64,000 bases of DNA from Marinomonas gallaica (GTDB lineage Bacteria > Pseudomonadota > Gammaproteobacteria > Pseudomonadales > Marinomonadaceae). Position numbers and translations under genes: made by a program. Under the pieces are notes generated by a model, which worked only from the letters and a program-made list of their open reading frames with translations, was not told the DNA's origin and made no database searches. Location: contig NZ_LTAX01000002.1 of assembly GCF_001639745.1 (NCBI RefSeq), positions 62,001 through 126,000 of the forward strand, written 5' to 3'. Positions 9,514 to 17,936 of the stretch are shown here, in pieces (within the stretch, counting starts at the first letter, position 1; the number at the start of each line of letters is the position of its first letter).

Positions 9514-10332
9514 TTAGTCACGCAACTGGAATTGTACTGGGAGCGTGATATCAAGGGGCTCACCTCCCATTTCTAAGGTAAACGCTGGCAGAGGTTGCGA
9601 GCGTTTCACCATTTCAATGGCCGCTTTATCCAATCGTTTCGACCCTGAGCTTTGGGCAATCGCAATGCGACGCGCATCACCATTTGGAAACGCAGTAAAG
9701 GAGACGGTTACAACACCTTCTTCCCCACGACGTCTGGACGCTCGCGGGTAACGTTTATTGCTGGCAAGTTTGGCGGCCAATTTAGCGTAATAATCGGCGG
9801 TAGCACCCGCCGCACCACCATTCGATGCGGCTTTGGCTCGACCTGTCGTGGCTTTTTGTTGCACCACCGTTTTATCTGCTGTTACTTGTTTGGCAACAAC
9901 AGGCTTAGGTTCTGGTTTCGGTTTCGGTTTTGGTTTCGGTTTTGGCTCAGACTTAGGCGCGATGATCTCACTTTTTTGCTTTACCTCAACTTTAGGCTCA
10001 GGCTTTGGAAGCGGCTTGGGCTCCGGTTCAATTTCAGGCTCTGGCTCTACTTCAGGTTCAGGTTTAACTTCTGGCTCAGGCTCGACTTCTGGCTCTGGCT
10101 CAACCTCCGGTTCGGGTTCGATCTCTGGTTCTGGTGGCATTTCTGCCTGCGCTACCACAGTCTTTTGCTTAACTCCCATGTCACCTAGCATGCCGAGATC
10201 AAACTCAACCCCTTGCTCGCCTGCAGCAAGGCTACCTGACTCATCTTGGTTATGCAGGAAAACACCGTAAAAAGCCCCAGCGTGTAACGAAACGGCTAAG
10301 CTGCTAGCAACGATCCAATGACTTTTCTTCAT
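9514..10332 (-). CDS. tonB: TonB energy transducer
   Basis: 272 residues. An N-terminal uncleaved membrane anchor (about 5-26) is followed by a periplasmic spacer of unusual regularity: residues 66-106 alternate Pro-Glu and 106-145 alternate Pro-Lys. The C-terminal TonB domain (about 182-272) contains [18 protein letters not shown] and ends in PVQFQLRD. TonB passes proton-motive energy from ExbB/ExbD to outer-membrane receptors by binding their TonB boxes. It is last in a minus-strand operon after exbB and two exbD genes, overlapping the preceding exbD by four bases. The receptors at 34-36 kb and 46-48 kb are obvious clients. Confidence 0.92.
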   Translation of the reverse strand: MKKSHWIVASSLAVSLHAGAFYGVFLHNQDESGSLAAGEQGVEFDLGMLGDMGVKQKTVVAQAEMPPEPEIEPEPEVEPEPEVEPEPEVKPEPEVEPEPEIEPEPKPLPKPEPKVEVKQKSEIIAPKSEPKPKPKPKPKPEPKPVVAKQVTADKTVVQQKATTGRAKAASNGGAAGATADYYAKLAAKLASNKRYPRASRRRGEEGVVTVSFTAFPNGDARRIAIAQSSGSKRLDKAAIEMVKRSQPLPAFTLEMGGEPLDITLPVQFQLRD

Positions 10333-10769
10333 TCCTCATCTCCGTGACCAAGTTGCGTTGCAACGCTGACTTTCGTTAAGCCTGATGCACGGATTTTAGA
10401 AAAAATAGGTCGCAGTGTTTCAATACTCAGATCACCGTCGGCTTTAATTTGTACCCAAAACGAGTCTGGCGCTGGCGCGCGATCAAACAGATCCGTTAAA
10501 CGCGGTTCAATCTGATCTAGCAACACAGACTCATCATTTAAGTATATGTCACCCTCTTGACCGACCACTAACAACACATTTGGCTCGGACTCTGCGCGCT
10601 GTTCATTAATCGAATCTGGTGGGATTATTTTGATCGGATCCGATTTTTGAATTTGTCCAGCGACCATAAAAAAGATCAACATTAAAAAGACAACGTTGAT
10701 TAGAGGTATGACACCATCATCCCCCCCTTGGCGATTTCGCTGGGCAATAAATTTTTGATCGATATTCAT
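10329..10769 (-). CDS. exbD: ExbD-type biopolymer transport protein (second copy)
   Basis: A 146-residue protein with one transmembrane helix near residues 22-42 ([20 protein letters not shown]) carrying the ExbD/TolR-type hydrophobic signature after a short basic cytoplasmic end, then a periplasmic domain. The conserved membrane Asp of ExbD appears replaced by Asn in PLINVVF, whereas the sister copy has PLIDVVF. It overlaps tonB and the upstream exbD by four bases each, so translation is coupled. The two ExbD copies may form a mixed dimer inside the ExbB pentamer, with only one protonatable Asp. Confidence 0.88.
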   Translation of the reverse strand: MNIDQKFIAQRNRQGGDDGVIPLINVVFLMLIFFMVAGQIQKSDPIKIIPPDSINEQRAESEPNVLLVVGQEGDIYLNDESVLLDQIEPRLTDLFDRAPAPDSFWVQIKADGDLSIETLRPIFSKIRASGLTKVSVATQLGHGDEE

Positions 10770-11188
10770 GGTTGAGTTTCGCTAAACGCATTGGCAATGG
10801 AGAGCTTCTCTGCTCCCTGAAGCTTAAGTTGATCGGCTAATGTCATCAAAGACTGCAACGAAACGCTGTCTTCGGCTTGTAGCACAAATAAGCGACCTTG
10901 ATTATCTTGAACGATTGAACGAATACGCTCACTGTTTTCAACGGCGATAGACTGCCCATCGAACCAGACTAAACCATCGTTGGCACGCAACTCAAACATT
11001 GCAGGGTCCTGTCGATCTTGCTCGGGAATCACCTCCGCTTGGGGCGCAGAGAGTGGCGTGTCCAAGACTCGCCATGCGACAAACGAAGACGTTAACATAA
11101 AGAATAATAACAAGATAAAAACGACATCAATAAGCGGTGTCAGGCTGATCAGCTGCTTCTTACGAGGCTGATCGAGCTTAAGCGGCAT
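10766..11188 (-). CDS. exbD: ExbD-type biopolymer transport protein (first copy)
   Basis: 140 residues from the ATG at 11188, which overlaps the end of exbB; a longer frame would run further into exbB. The transmembrane helix LTPLIDVVFILLLFFMLTSSF (about 16-36) keeps the aspartate used for proton translocation, and the rest is a periplasmic ExbD/TolR domain. It works with ExbB and TonB to energise outer-membrane siderophore import. The two exbD genes in a row resemble operons found in many marine gammaproteobacteria. Confidence 0.9.
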   Translation of the reverse strand: MPLKLDQPRKKQLISLTPLIDVVFILLLFFMLTSSFVAWRVLDTPLSAPQAEVIPEQDRQDPAMFELRANDGLVWFDGQSIAVENSERIRSIVQDNQGRLFVLQAEDSVSLQSLMTLADQLKLQGAEKLSIANAFSETQP

Positions 11189-11852
11189 GCAACACCTCGC
11201 GCGCAGCGACTGCTGCAAGGCGCTCACCTTCCTTTGATGTAAAAACCTGAGTCACGGCATCGTTCATGTTGTGCGCAACACGCTCAACTTTTCGCTCCAA
11301 CCATGCATGCATTGCCACAACAGGGATCGCGACAGCAATACCGACAGCGGTTGTTAGCAAGGCTTGCCAGATACCACCTGATAACACCGATGGATCGACT
11401 TGAGCGCCTGCCCCTTCCATTTGCTGGAAGGCAGTAATCATACCCAATACCGTACCCAATAAGCCCAACAATGGGCTCAACGAGCCAATGATTTCCAATG
11501 GACGCAAAAATGAGCGCAGATCGTGTAATGTGTTCAGTGCTCGACGCTCCGCTTCTTCACGAATGGTCGCTACTTCACGGTTTGCCTGACGCATGGCGTC
11601 CATACTGTAAGCAACTATACTTTCTACTGGACGCTTGTCAGAGAGCATCGCTAACGCACCATCGATGTCACGCGCACGCCAAGCATCTAAGGCTTTATCG
11701 ACCGTTTTACGACTTTCCGCGCGAAGCATGGCTAGTTGCCAAAGCTTGACGAAGAAAATCGTCACAGCGATTGTAGAGAACCCTAATAAAATCCATACAA
11801 CAGGGCCGCCTACGATTAGGAAGTCTTTGATTTGTTCCATTGTGCTATTCAT
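11178..11852 (-). CDS. exbB: ExbB-type proton channel (MotA/TolQ/ExbB family)
   Basis: 224 residues with three transmembrane segments: about 12-32, 113-135 and 155-178. The family signature lies in LSPLLGLLGTVLGMITAF and LLTTAVGIAVAIPV. ExbB forms the pentameric inner-membrane channel that couples proton flow to TonB. The start has GGAG 6 bases upstream. It is the first gene of the exbB-exbD-exbD-tonB operon, with a Fur box 33 bases before the start codon, so it is expected to be induced by iron starvation. Confidence 0.92.
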   Translation of the reverse strand: MNSTMEQIKDFLIVGGPVVWILLGFSTIAVTIFFVKLWQLAMLRAESRKTVDKALDAWRARDIDGALAMLSDKRPVESIVAYSMDAMRQANREVATIREEAERRALNTLHDLRSFLRPLEIIGSLSPLLGLLGTVLGMITAFQQMEGAGAQVDPSVLSGGIWQALLTTAVGIAVAIPVVAMHAWLERKVERVAHNMNDAVTQVFTSKEGERLAAVAAREVLHAA

Positions 11853-11884
11853 TGCACGCTCCAGAGAAGAAATAACAGTAATTA

Positions 11885-11903
11885 GACAATGATATTCATT
11901 CTC
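11885..11903. promoter_or_regulatory. Fur box for the exbB-tonB operon
   Basis: GACAATGATATTCATTCTC matches 16 of 19 positions of the Fur consensus GATAATGATAATCATTATC. It lies in the divergent gap between exbB and the cryptochrome gene. This is the best Fur match in the window. Confidence 0.85.
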
Positions 11904-11993
11904 ACCTACATTTACAAGAATTTACTCGATAATTTGTTGCAATCCAAATCCGCGTTTTTTGCGTACAAAAGCTATCGATAAAAGGAGAGCATT

Positions 11994-13313
11994 ATGAGCA
12001 TTGGTGTCGTTTGGTTTGGTAACGATTTACGCACTTCAGATCAAGCCATGCTATGGCAAGCCAGCCACGAAGTGGAGCAATTGATCTGTATTTATTGTAA
12101 TACACCGCTGCCAGGCCACACTCCGTTAAATAACTTTGCAGCCCCTTCTCACAAGCGTCAACGCTTTCTTCAAGATGGGCTCGACGATCTCGCATCCAGT
12201 CTGGCGGAAATGGGCCACAGCCTATTTGTCAGTGAACAACAAGCCCTTCAGATTTTTCCAATACTTTTCAATGAGTTACCTATTACTCATGTATATCGCA
12301 ATCATCACCCAGGCTGGTATGAACAAAAATCACTCAATCAGCTTATATTTGATTTCCCTGATATTCAATTCCAATTGCACCATGGCTTGACGTTATTTGA
12401 ACCCAAGGATCTACCATTTACACCAAAGGAACTGCCTGATTCGTTTTCAAAATTCCGTAAAGCCGTCGAATTGAGTGAATTACTACCACCTGCCCCCGAA
12501 GTGCAATTTTTACCCCCGCAGGTGTCTTTCGTACTGCCCGGCCTCACGCCTTGGGTGGTACGCCAACGTGAAGAGCAGCTTTTATTCAATGGCGGCGAGT
12601 TGGCCGCACTGACTCAGCTCAGTGATTACTTCGCCACTGAATTGGCAAGTCATTATAAAGAAACACGTAATGCGTTAGACGGCTGGGAGCATTCCACTAA
12701 ATTTTCGCCATGGCTTGCCCAAGGCAGTATATCCCCCAGTCAGATCAAAGCCTGCTTAGATGTGTACGAACGCGACCACTGCGCCAACGACTCAACCTAC
12801 TGGATATTCTTTGAACTGTTATGGCGAGAATATTTTCACTGGTATGGCACGCGCTACGGTAAAGACCTGTTCCGTGGGCAAGGCATCCGCGGACAGGGGT
12901 CAAAAGGCAGCTTTTACGCAGAACGGTTTCAGAAATGGTGCCAAGGTAATACCCCATATCCGATCGTGAATGCTTGCATGAAACAGCTTAATAGCACGGG
13001 CTATATGAGTAATCGTGGTCGTCAACTCGTTGCCAGCTGTTTAATCTATGATCTTGGTATCGACTGGCGCTATGGTGCTGCTTATTTTGAATCTCAATTA
13101 GTCGACTTTGATGTGGCATCCAACTGGGGAAATTGGCAATACATTGCAGGTGTAGGAGCCGACCCGCGTGGTGGTCGCCATTTCAATCTAAATAAACAAA
13201 CCCAAATGTACGATCCTGAACATCACTTTATTGAGCGCTGGGGCGGTCATCAATGTGATCAACAACTCGACTCCGTTGATGCGGCGGATTGGCCCATTGC
13301 GCCGAAACAATGA
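11994..13313 (+). CDS. Cryptochrome DASH
   Basis: 439 residues, the usual CRY-DASH size. The N-terminal photolyase domain starts with [12 protein letters not shown]; an Arg is usual where Gly9 stands. The FAD domain ends in the DASH-typical [22 protein letters not shown] (split here for quotation: [12 protein letters not shown], then DPRGGRHFN) around residues 378-400. CRY-DASH proteins bind FAD and MTHF, repair CPDs in single-stranded DNA, and may be photoreceptors. AAAGGAG precedes the ATG. It is the first of three photolyase-family genes, and its TGA overlaps the next ATG, which implies a light-damage operon. Confidence 0.92.
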   Translation: MSIGVVWFGNDLRTSDQAMLWQASHEVEQLICIYCNTPLPGHTPLNNFAAPSHKRQRFLQDGLDDLASSLAEMGHSLFVSEQQALQIFPILFNELPITHVYRNHHPGWYEQKSLNQLIFDFPDIQFQLHHGLTLFEPKDLPFTPKELPDSFSKFRKAVELSELLPPAPEVQFLPPQVSFVLPGLTPWVVRQREEQLLFNGGELAALTQLSDYFATELASHYKETRNALDGWEHSTKFSPWLAQGSISPSQIKACLDVYERDHCANDSTYWIFFELLWREYFHWYGTRYGKDLFRGQGIRGQGSKGSFYAERFQKWCQGNTPYPIVNACMKQLNSTGYMSNRGRQLVASCLIYDLGIDWRYGAAYFESQLVDFDVASNWGNWQYIAGVGADPRGGRHFNLNKQTQMYDPEHHFIERWGGHQCDQQLDSVDAADWPIAPKQ

Positions 13314-14797
13314 GCACCTCGCCTTCTCCAGTTGTGGTCTGGTTCAAGCGTGACCTACGCTTAACCGACCACTCGCCTCTCAATCAAGCGTGTCGCAGTG
13401 GACAACCACTGATTTTGCTGTATTTGTTTGAGCCTGAACTCATTAACGATCCCCATTACGATGAACGCCATTGGCGCTTTGTATGGCAGTCACTGCAAGA
13501 CCTACAAGAGCAGCTGTCAGTGTACGGGGCAAGCCTTTTGATCAAACAAGAGAATGCCTTAAACGCATTCTCTGCTTTACATAAAATTACCGGTTTCACT
13601 CAGCTCTACAGTTCACAAGAAATTGGCATTAACCTCACTTTTGAACGGGATAAAGCTGTTAATGCTTGGTGCCAAGCGCACGATGTCACATGGCATGAAA
13701 GCCCATCGGGCGCGGTGATTCGTACTTTAAACAATCGCCAACATTGGGATAAAGCTTGGCAGCAAGTGATGCGTGCACCGATAGAATCACCGGATCTTGA
13801 AAACGTAGATTGGTACCCAGTCACTTCAGACCCTACTTTTACGCCGAACAGCACATGGCAAACACCGCAAAGAGGCGTTCAAACGGGAGGCCAAACCCTC
13901 GCTTGGCAAACATTGCGCAGCTTTTATGAAGGCCGTGGACAGGATTATTACCGTCAACTATCCAGTCCTCTCACCAGTCGCAATGCCTGCACACGTTTAT
14001 CCCCCTATCTCGCTTGGGGCAATATCAGCTTGCGAGAGGTCTATCAGGACGTATTGGCTCGTTGGCATACCAAAGGCTGGCGACGCACATTAATTGCACT
14101 CAGTTCCAGGCTGCATTGGCATTGTCACTTTATGCAGAAATTTGAAAGCGAGCATGCTATGGAGTGGCGTCCGGTAAATCGTGGTTATGATGCTTTTCCC
14201 TATCGCCAAGACGCACAGGTAGAGCAGGATTTGGTTGCTTGGCAGACAGGACAGACAGGCGTTCCTATGGTGGATGCGTGTATGCGTGCTTTACACTCTA
14301 CTGGCTATATTAACTTTCGCATGCGCGCTATGCTGGTGAGCTTTTTATGCCATCATCTCAACATCGATTGGCGCCTAGGCGTACATCATTTGGCGCGATT
14401 ATTTTTGGATTTTGAACCAGGGATTCATTACCCTCAGTTTCAAATGCAAGCGGGCATCACTGGCGCCAATACAATACGCATTTATAATCCAGTGAAGCAG
14501 TCGCAAGACCAAGATCCTGACGGCCTATTTTTACGCCGCTGGCTACCTGAACTTGCGCAGATTCCAAACCCGCTGATTCATACACCTTGGGAAATGACCG
14601 CAATGGAGGAAACCTTGTATCAATGCCAAATTGGCCACGATTACCCTAGCCCAATCGTCCCGTTAGCGGAGGCGGCTAAAGCAGCCCGTGATCGTTTATG
14701 GGGATTTCGTAAGTCCACATTCGTACAACAAGAGAAGCAACGCATTCTCAATACTCATGTTCGAACTTCTTCCCGTCGTAAAGGCCGTCCATCATGA
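13310..14797 (+). CDS. Photolyase/cryptochrome family protein, atypical class
   Basis: 495 residues from the ATG in the ATGA overlap; a TTG further upstream is not needed. The start [17 protein letters not shown] is a standard antenna-binding domain. The FAD domain has [23 protein letters not shown], split as [12 protein letters not shown] and [10 protein letters not shown] (about 319-341). Where class I CPD photolyases have NNGGWQW, this protein has HYPQFQMQ followed by [12 protein letters not shown]. It therefore lacks the tryptophans of that segment, one of which is the flavin-proximal member of the electron-transfer triad in E. coli. The C-terminus carries about 60 extra basic residues. 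It is overlapped by four bases by the next photolyase gene. Confidence 0.82.
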   Translation: MSTSPSPVVVWFKRDLRLTDHSPLNQACRSGQPLILLYLFEPELINDPHYDERHWRFVWQSLQDLQEQLSVYGASLLIKQENALNAFSALHKITGFTQLYSSQEIGINLTFERDKAVNAWCQAHDVTWHESPSGAVIRTLNNRQHWDKAWQQVMRAPIESPDLENVDWYPVTSDPTFTPNSTWQTPQRGVQTGGQTLAWQTLRSFYEGRGQDYYRQLSSPLTSRNACTRLSPYLAWGNISLREVYQDVLARWHTKGWRRTLIALSSRLHWHCHFMQKFESEHAMEWRPVNRGYDAFPYRQDAQVEQDLVAWQTGQTGVPMVDACMRALHSTGYINFRMRAMLVSFLCHHLNIDWRLGVHHLARLFLDFEPGIHYPQFQMQAGITGANTIRIYNPVKQSQDQDPDGLFLRRWLPELAQIPNPLIHTPWEMTAMEETLYQCQIGHDYPSPIVPLAEAAKAARDRLWGFRKSTFVQQEKQRILNTHVRTSSRRKGRPS

Positions 14798-16344
14798 GCG
14801 AATACCATACGTTACGCGTTATCTTAGGCGATCAACTCAATGCGGCTCACCGCTGGTTCCGTAAACCCGAACCCGGGGTACTGCATTTAATCGCCGAGCT
14901 GCACCCCGAAGCCACTTACGTGAAGCACCATATTCAGAAGCTATGTGCGTTCTTTTTGGCCATGGAGAACTTCGCCAATGCCCTTATGGATGCGGGCCAT
15001 CATGTACAATATTTAACCCTTGATGACACACAAGGGCAAACCTTAGAGTCGCTTATCTTAGGCTTGGCTAAAGAACGAGGCGTGCGTCGAATCGAGCTTT
15101 TACGTCCTGATGAATATCGCATAATGATGCAATATCAAAGCATTGCGACTCACGCACCGATGTCAGTGTCGCTGACCGATACTGAGCATTTTATGCTGCC
15201 ATTTGATGAGATTCCGAAGCATTTCAAAGCCAAAAGCATCATTCGCATGGAGCACTTCTACCGCAAAATGCGCCAGCGCTTTAATGTATTGATGGACGAT
15301 GATCACTCACCAGAAGGCGGCACATGGAATTATGACAACGCCAATCGACAAAAACTCAAACAAAAAGATATGGCACACATTCCAGAACCTTTGCTGTTCA
15401 GTCACGATGTCACACACCTTTTAGAACGCATTGATCGTCATAACATTGCTTACATCGGCAAGGCCCACGAAAAACTACTGTGGCCCGTAAGCCGTCATGA
15501 TGCCTTGACCCTGTTGCAGTATTTCTGTGATCACTTGCTCCCAAACTTCGGCCGTTTTCAAGACGCGATGACCGACAAAACACCTCATAGTTGGAGCCTT
15601 TATCACTCCCGCTTGTCGTTTGCACTCAATACGAAAATGCTGCACCCCAATCATGTCATCAAAGCCGCCGTCTTAAGTTACCGCTATCGTAAAGACATCG
15701 ACATAGCGCAAGTAGAAGGGTTTGTTCGGCAGATATTGGGATGGCGAGAATACGTACGCGGCATGTATTGGATCAACATGCCCGACTATCATGAGCAGAA
15801 TGCCCTCGGCGCAGATCGAGACTTGCCAGAGTATTTCTGGACCGGTGACACCAAGATGAATTGCTTGGCTCAAGCGATTGGCCAGTCACTGGAGTATGGC
15901 TACGCCCACCATATTCAGCGATTGATGGTCACGGGCAATTTCTGCATGCTGACAGGCATCGAACCGGATCAAGTCGACGAATGGTACTTGGGCATTTATG
16001 TAGATGCCATTGAATGGGTTGAGTTACCCAATACACGCAGCATGAGTCAATTTGCCGACGGCGGCTGGGTGGCTTCTAAGCCGTATGCTGCCAGTGGTAG
16101 TTACATTCAAAAAATGAGTGATTACTGCGCTTCATGCCATTACAACGTCAAAGAAAAAGTGGGCGAACAGTCTTGTCCGCTTAATAGTCTGTACTGGCGT
16201 TTCATGCTTAAACACCGCGACCGTCTGCTTAACAACCCACGCATCGGCATGATTTACGGAAACTGGGATAAACAAGACAAAGCCCTACAAGACGACACCA
16301 TGGAACGTGCTCAATGGTGTTTAGACAATATTGAGTCACTGTAA
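14794..16344 (+). CDS. Iron-sulfur (6-4) photolyase, FeS-BCP/PhrB family
   Basis: 516 residues. It matches the iron-sulfur bacterial cryptochrome/photolyase family (start [10 protein letters not shown]), which repairs (6-4) photoproducts using FAD, a lumazine antenna and a [4Fe-4S] cluster. The four cluster cysteines can be placed at 357, 445, 448 and 461; the spacings 88, 3 and 13 equal those I recall for Agrobacterium PhrB (350, 438, 441, 454). The segment [20 protein letters not shown] is the FAD/substrate region. It is third in the operon, with its ATG inside the previous stop. A hairpin covers its own stop codon. Confidence 0.92.
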   Translation: MSEYHTLRVILGDQLNAAHRWFRKPEPGVLHLIAELHPEATYVKHHIQKLCAFFLAMENFANALMDAGHHVQYLTLDDTQGQTLESLILGLAKERGVRRIELLRPDEYRIMMQYQSIATHAPMSVSLTDTEHFMLPFDEIPKHFKAKSIIRMEHFYRKMRQRFNVLMDDDHSPEGGTWNYDNANRQKLKQKDMAHIPEPLLFSHDVTHLLERIDRHNIAYIGKAHEKLLWPVSRHDALTLLQYFCDHLLPNFGRFQDAMTDKTPHSWSLYHSRLSFALNTKMLHPNHVIKAAVLSYRYRKDIDIAQVEGFVRQILGWREYVRGMYWINMPDYHEQNALGADRDLPEYFWTGDTKMNCLAQAIGQSLEYGYAHHIQRLMVTGNFCMLTGIEPDQVDEWYLGIYVDAIEWVELPNTRSMSQFADGGWVASKPYAASGSYIQKMSDYCASCHYNVKEKVGEQSCPLNSLYWRFMLKHRDRLLNNPRIGMIYGNWDKQDKALQDDTMERAQWCLDNIESL

Positions 16345-16362
16345 TCACAGTGGCTCAATATT
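16327..16362. repeat. Hairpin spanning the FeS-photolyase stop codon
   Basis: AATATTGAGTCACTGT pairs with ACAGTGGCTCAATATT (one mismatch) around an AATC loop that contains part of the stop codon region. It has no T-run, so it may be a processing or 3'-protective structure, or a weak bidirectional terminator between the convergent photolyase and MATE genes. Confidence 0.6.
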
Positions 16363-16374
16363 CATCCAGAGGTC

Positions 16375-17694
16375 TTAGGCCGCCTTGGCTTCACACGCGG
16401 TTTTGAACATTGACTGATAAATCCACCATGCGGTGATACCCGCAAAGACATTAGCAAGCGTAGCGCCAATGAACAGTCCCCATAAGCCACCAATCTGACC
16501 GCCGATCCACAAGCAGGGTAGGAAGAACGCAAACAAACGCAGTGCTGACATCCATAATGCCTTGTAAGGCTTACCTAAGGCATTGGAGGCTGACACCATC
16601 ATCATGCAAATTCCCAATGGGCCAAGGCTGATTGGGACCCAATATAAATGCCAAGTCACAATCTCGATGACCTGCTCATCACTCGACATCAAACCTGCAA
16701 TACCGCTGGCCGTGAACCACACCAATAGCGCGACTAACGTTTGAAACGCCAACACATACACAACGGCAATACGGATCACCTTTTTGATTTCTTCAAACTT
16801 ACCCGCACCGTAAAAACGACCGACCATTGGCGGCAATGTCATCGTCAATGCAAGTACAGTTACGATGGCAAAAAACTCAAAGCGAGAACTGACCGCCCAA
16901 GCCGCAACCGCCGCGGTACCAAAGCCCGCCAACAATTTCGTTGCCAGTACCGAGGACAGCGGTGGTAATAGCTGGCTAACCATTGCAGGCCCCATAATAT
17001 GACCGATTTTAGCGAGGGTTTGCGCAATATGCAGATCATCAAACTCAAACGTAAGCCAATGACTCGACATACATTTTGGCACAATGATCAGAATGCCTAT
17101 TGTAAACGAGACAATGGTAGCGATAGCTGCGCCCACAATGCCCATGTCCAACACAAAAATAAATACGGGGTCTAAGGCAATATTTAATAAGCTAGTGACC
17201 ACCATGACGATCCCTGGCAACATGGTATTACCGTTAGAACGACAAATGCTGTAGAAGAAATAGATCATCGCCCCTAGCCATGTACTAAACAGCCACCAGC
17301 CCCAATAAGCATCAATAATAGGTGAAACACTTTCCGGAGCACTTAACATAGCCAAAACGGCGTCACGAAAGAACCAAACGAACAACGAGACAATGAAGAT
17401 TCCTGCTGCCCCCAGCACAATCACAAGGCCGCCAAGTTGCTTCGCAAAACGTGTTTCAGAGGCACCTAACGCCCGTGCAATTAGAGAGGTTGTAGCAATG
17501 CCTAGCCCGACTTGCAGCCCGATAAAGATCATCGTAATCGGCGCGGTAAACCCCTGAGCAGCCAATGGCAACACCCCAAGCTGACCGATAAAAGCGCTGT
17601 CGACAAGCTGAAAACTCATGATCGACAAAATGCCAAACAGCATCGGCCAGGTCATTGAGAAGAGTTGTTTCGCTAAGTGCGCAGAGGATTGCAT
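16375..17694 (-). CDS. MATE family efflux transporter
   Basis: 439 residues with about 12 transmembrane segments in two halves, typical of the MATE (NorM/DinF-like) multidrug or toxin extrusion family: FSMTWPMLFGILSIMSFQLVDSAFIG at the start (split as FSMTWPMLFGIL and QLVDSAFIG), and a second-half repeat from about residue 230. These export cationic drugs or metabolites using Na+ or H+. The ATG at 17694 has AAGGAG 5 bases upstream, which rejects a start 36 bases earlier. It lies directly downstream of the photolyase operon but on the other strand. The substrate is unknown. Confidence 0.88.
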   Translation of the reverse strand: MQSSAHLAKQLFSMTWPMLFGILSIMSFQLVDSAFIGQLGVLPLAAQGFTAPITMIFIGLQVGLGIATTSLIARALGASETRFAKQLGGLVIVLGAAGIFIVSLFVWFFRDAVLAMLSAPESVSPIIDAYWGWWLFSTWLGAMIYFFYSICRSNGNTMLPGIVMVVTSLLNIALDPVFIFVLDMGIVGAAIATIVSFTIGILIIVPKCMSSHWLTFEFDDLHIAQTLAKIGHIMGPAMVSQLLPPLSSVLATKLLAGFGTAAVAAWAVSSRFEFFAIVTVLALTMTLPPMVGRFYGAGKFEEIKKVIRIAVVYVLAFQTLVALLVWFTASGIAGLMSSDEQVIEIVTWHLYWVPISLGPLGICMMMVSASNALGKPYKALWMSALRLFAFFLPCLWIGGQIGGLWGLFIGATLANVFAGITAWWIYQSMFKTACEAKAA

Positions 17695-17752
17695 GGGACT
17701 CCTTGGAAGATGACAGGGGATCAGCGCCACATTATACGAGATAAGCGTGACA

Positions 17753-17917
17753 CTACGACGAACTTTCCCCGCTTTTTGCTAGATTGACTCGCTGACGGCG
17801 GCAACGCTCAGAGCAGTACTTTACATCCTCCCAGCAAGACGCCCACTTTTTACGCCAAGTGAACGGCCGCTGACAAACAGGACAAACCTTTGTAGGTAAA
17901 TGAACCTTCTTATGCAT
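17753..17917 (-). CDS. DUF2256 zinc-ribbon protein
   Basis: A 54-residue protein. Five cysteines (12, 15, 28, 35, 39) are arranged as CPVC, then SCWEDVKYCSERCRR, preceded by HLPTK and followed by a basic end. This is the DUF2256 pattern, which is usually seen beside or fused to cryptochrome/photolyase genes. Here it is about 1.4 kb from the three photolyase genes, with only a MATE gene between, on the opposite strand. The ribosome site is weak. Zinc binding is inferred from the cysteines. The function is unknown; a part in photolyase maturation or nucleic-acid contact is a guess from linkage. Confidence 0.85.
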   Translation of the reverse strand: MHKKVHLPTKVCPVCQRPFTWRKKWASCWEDVKYCSERCRRQRVNLAKSGESSS

Positions 17918-17936
17918 AGCAATAAAAAGACGAAGC

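Noticed and set aside
9652..10270. Two long frames antisense to tonB, rich in Arg/Phe/Trp or Gly/Ser
   Set aside because: They mirror the repetitive Pro-Glu/Pro-Lys codons of TonB and are low-complexity artefacts.
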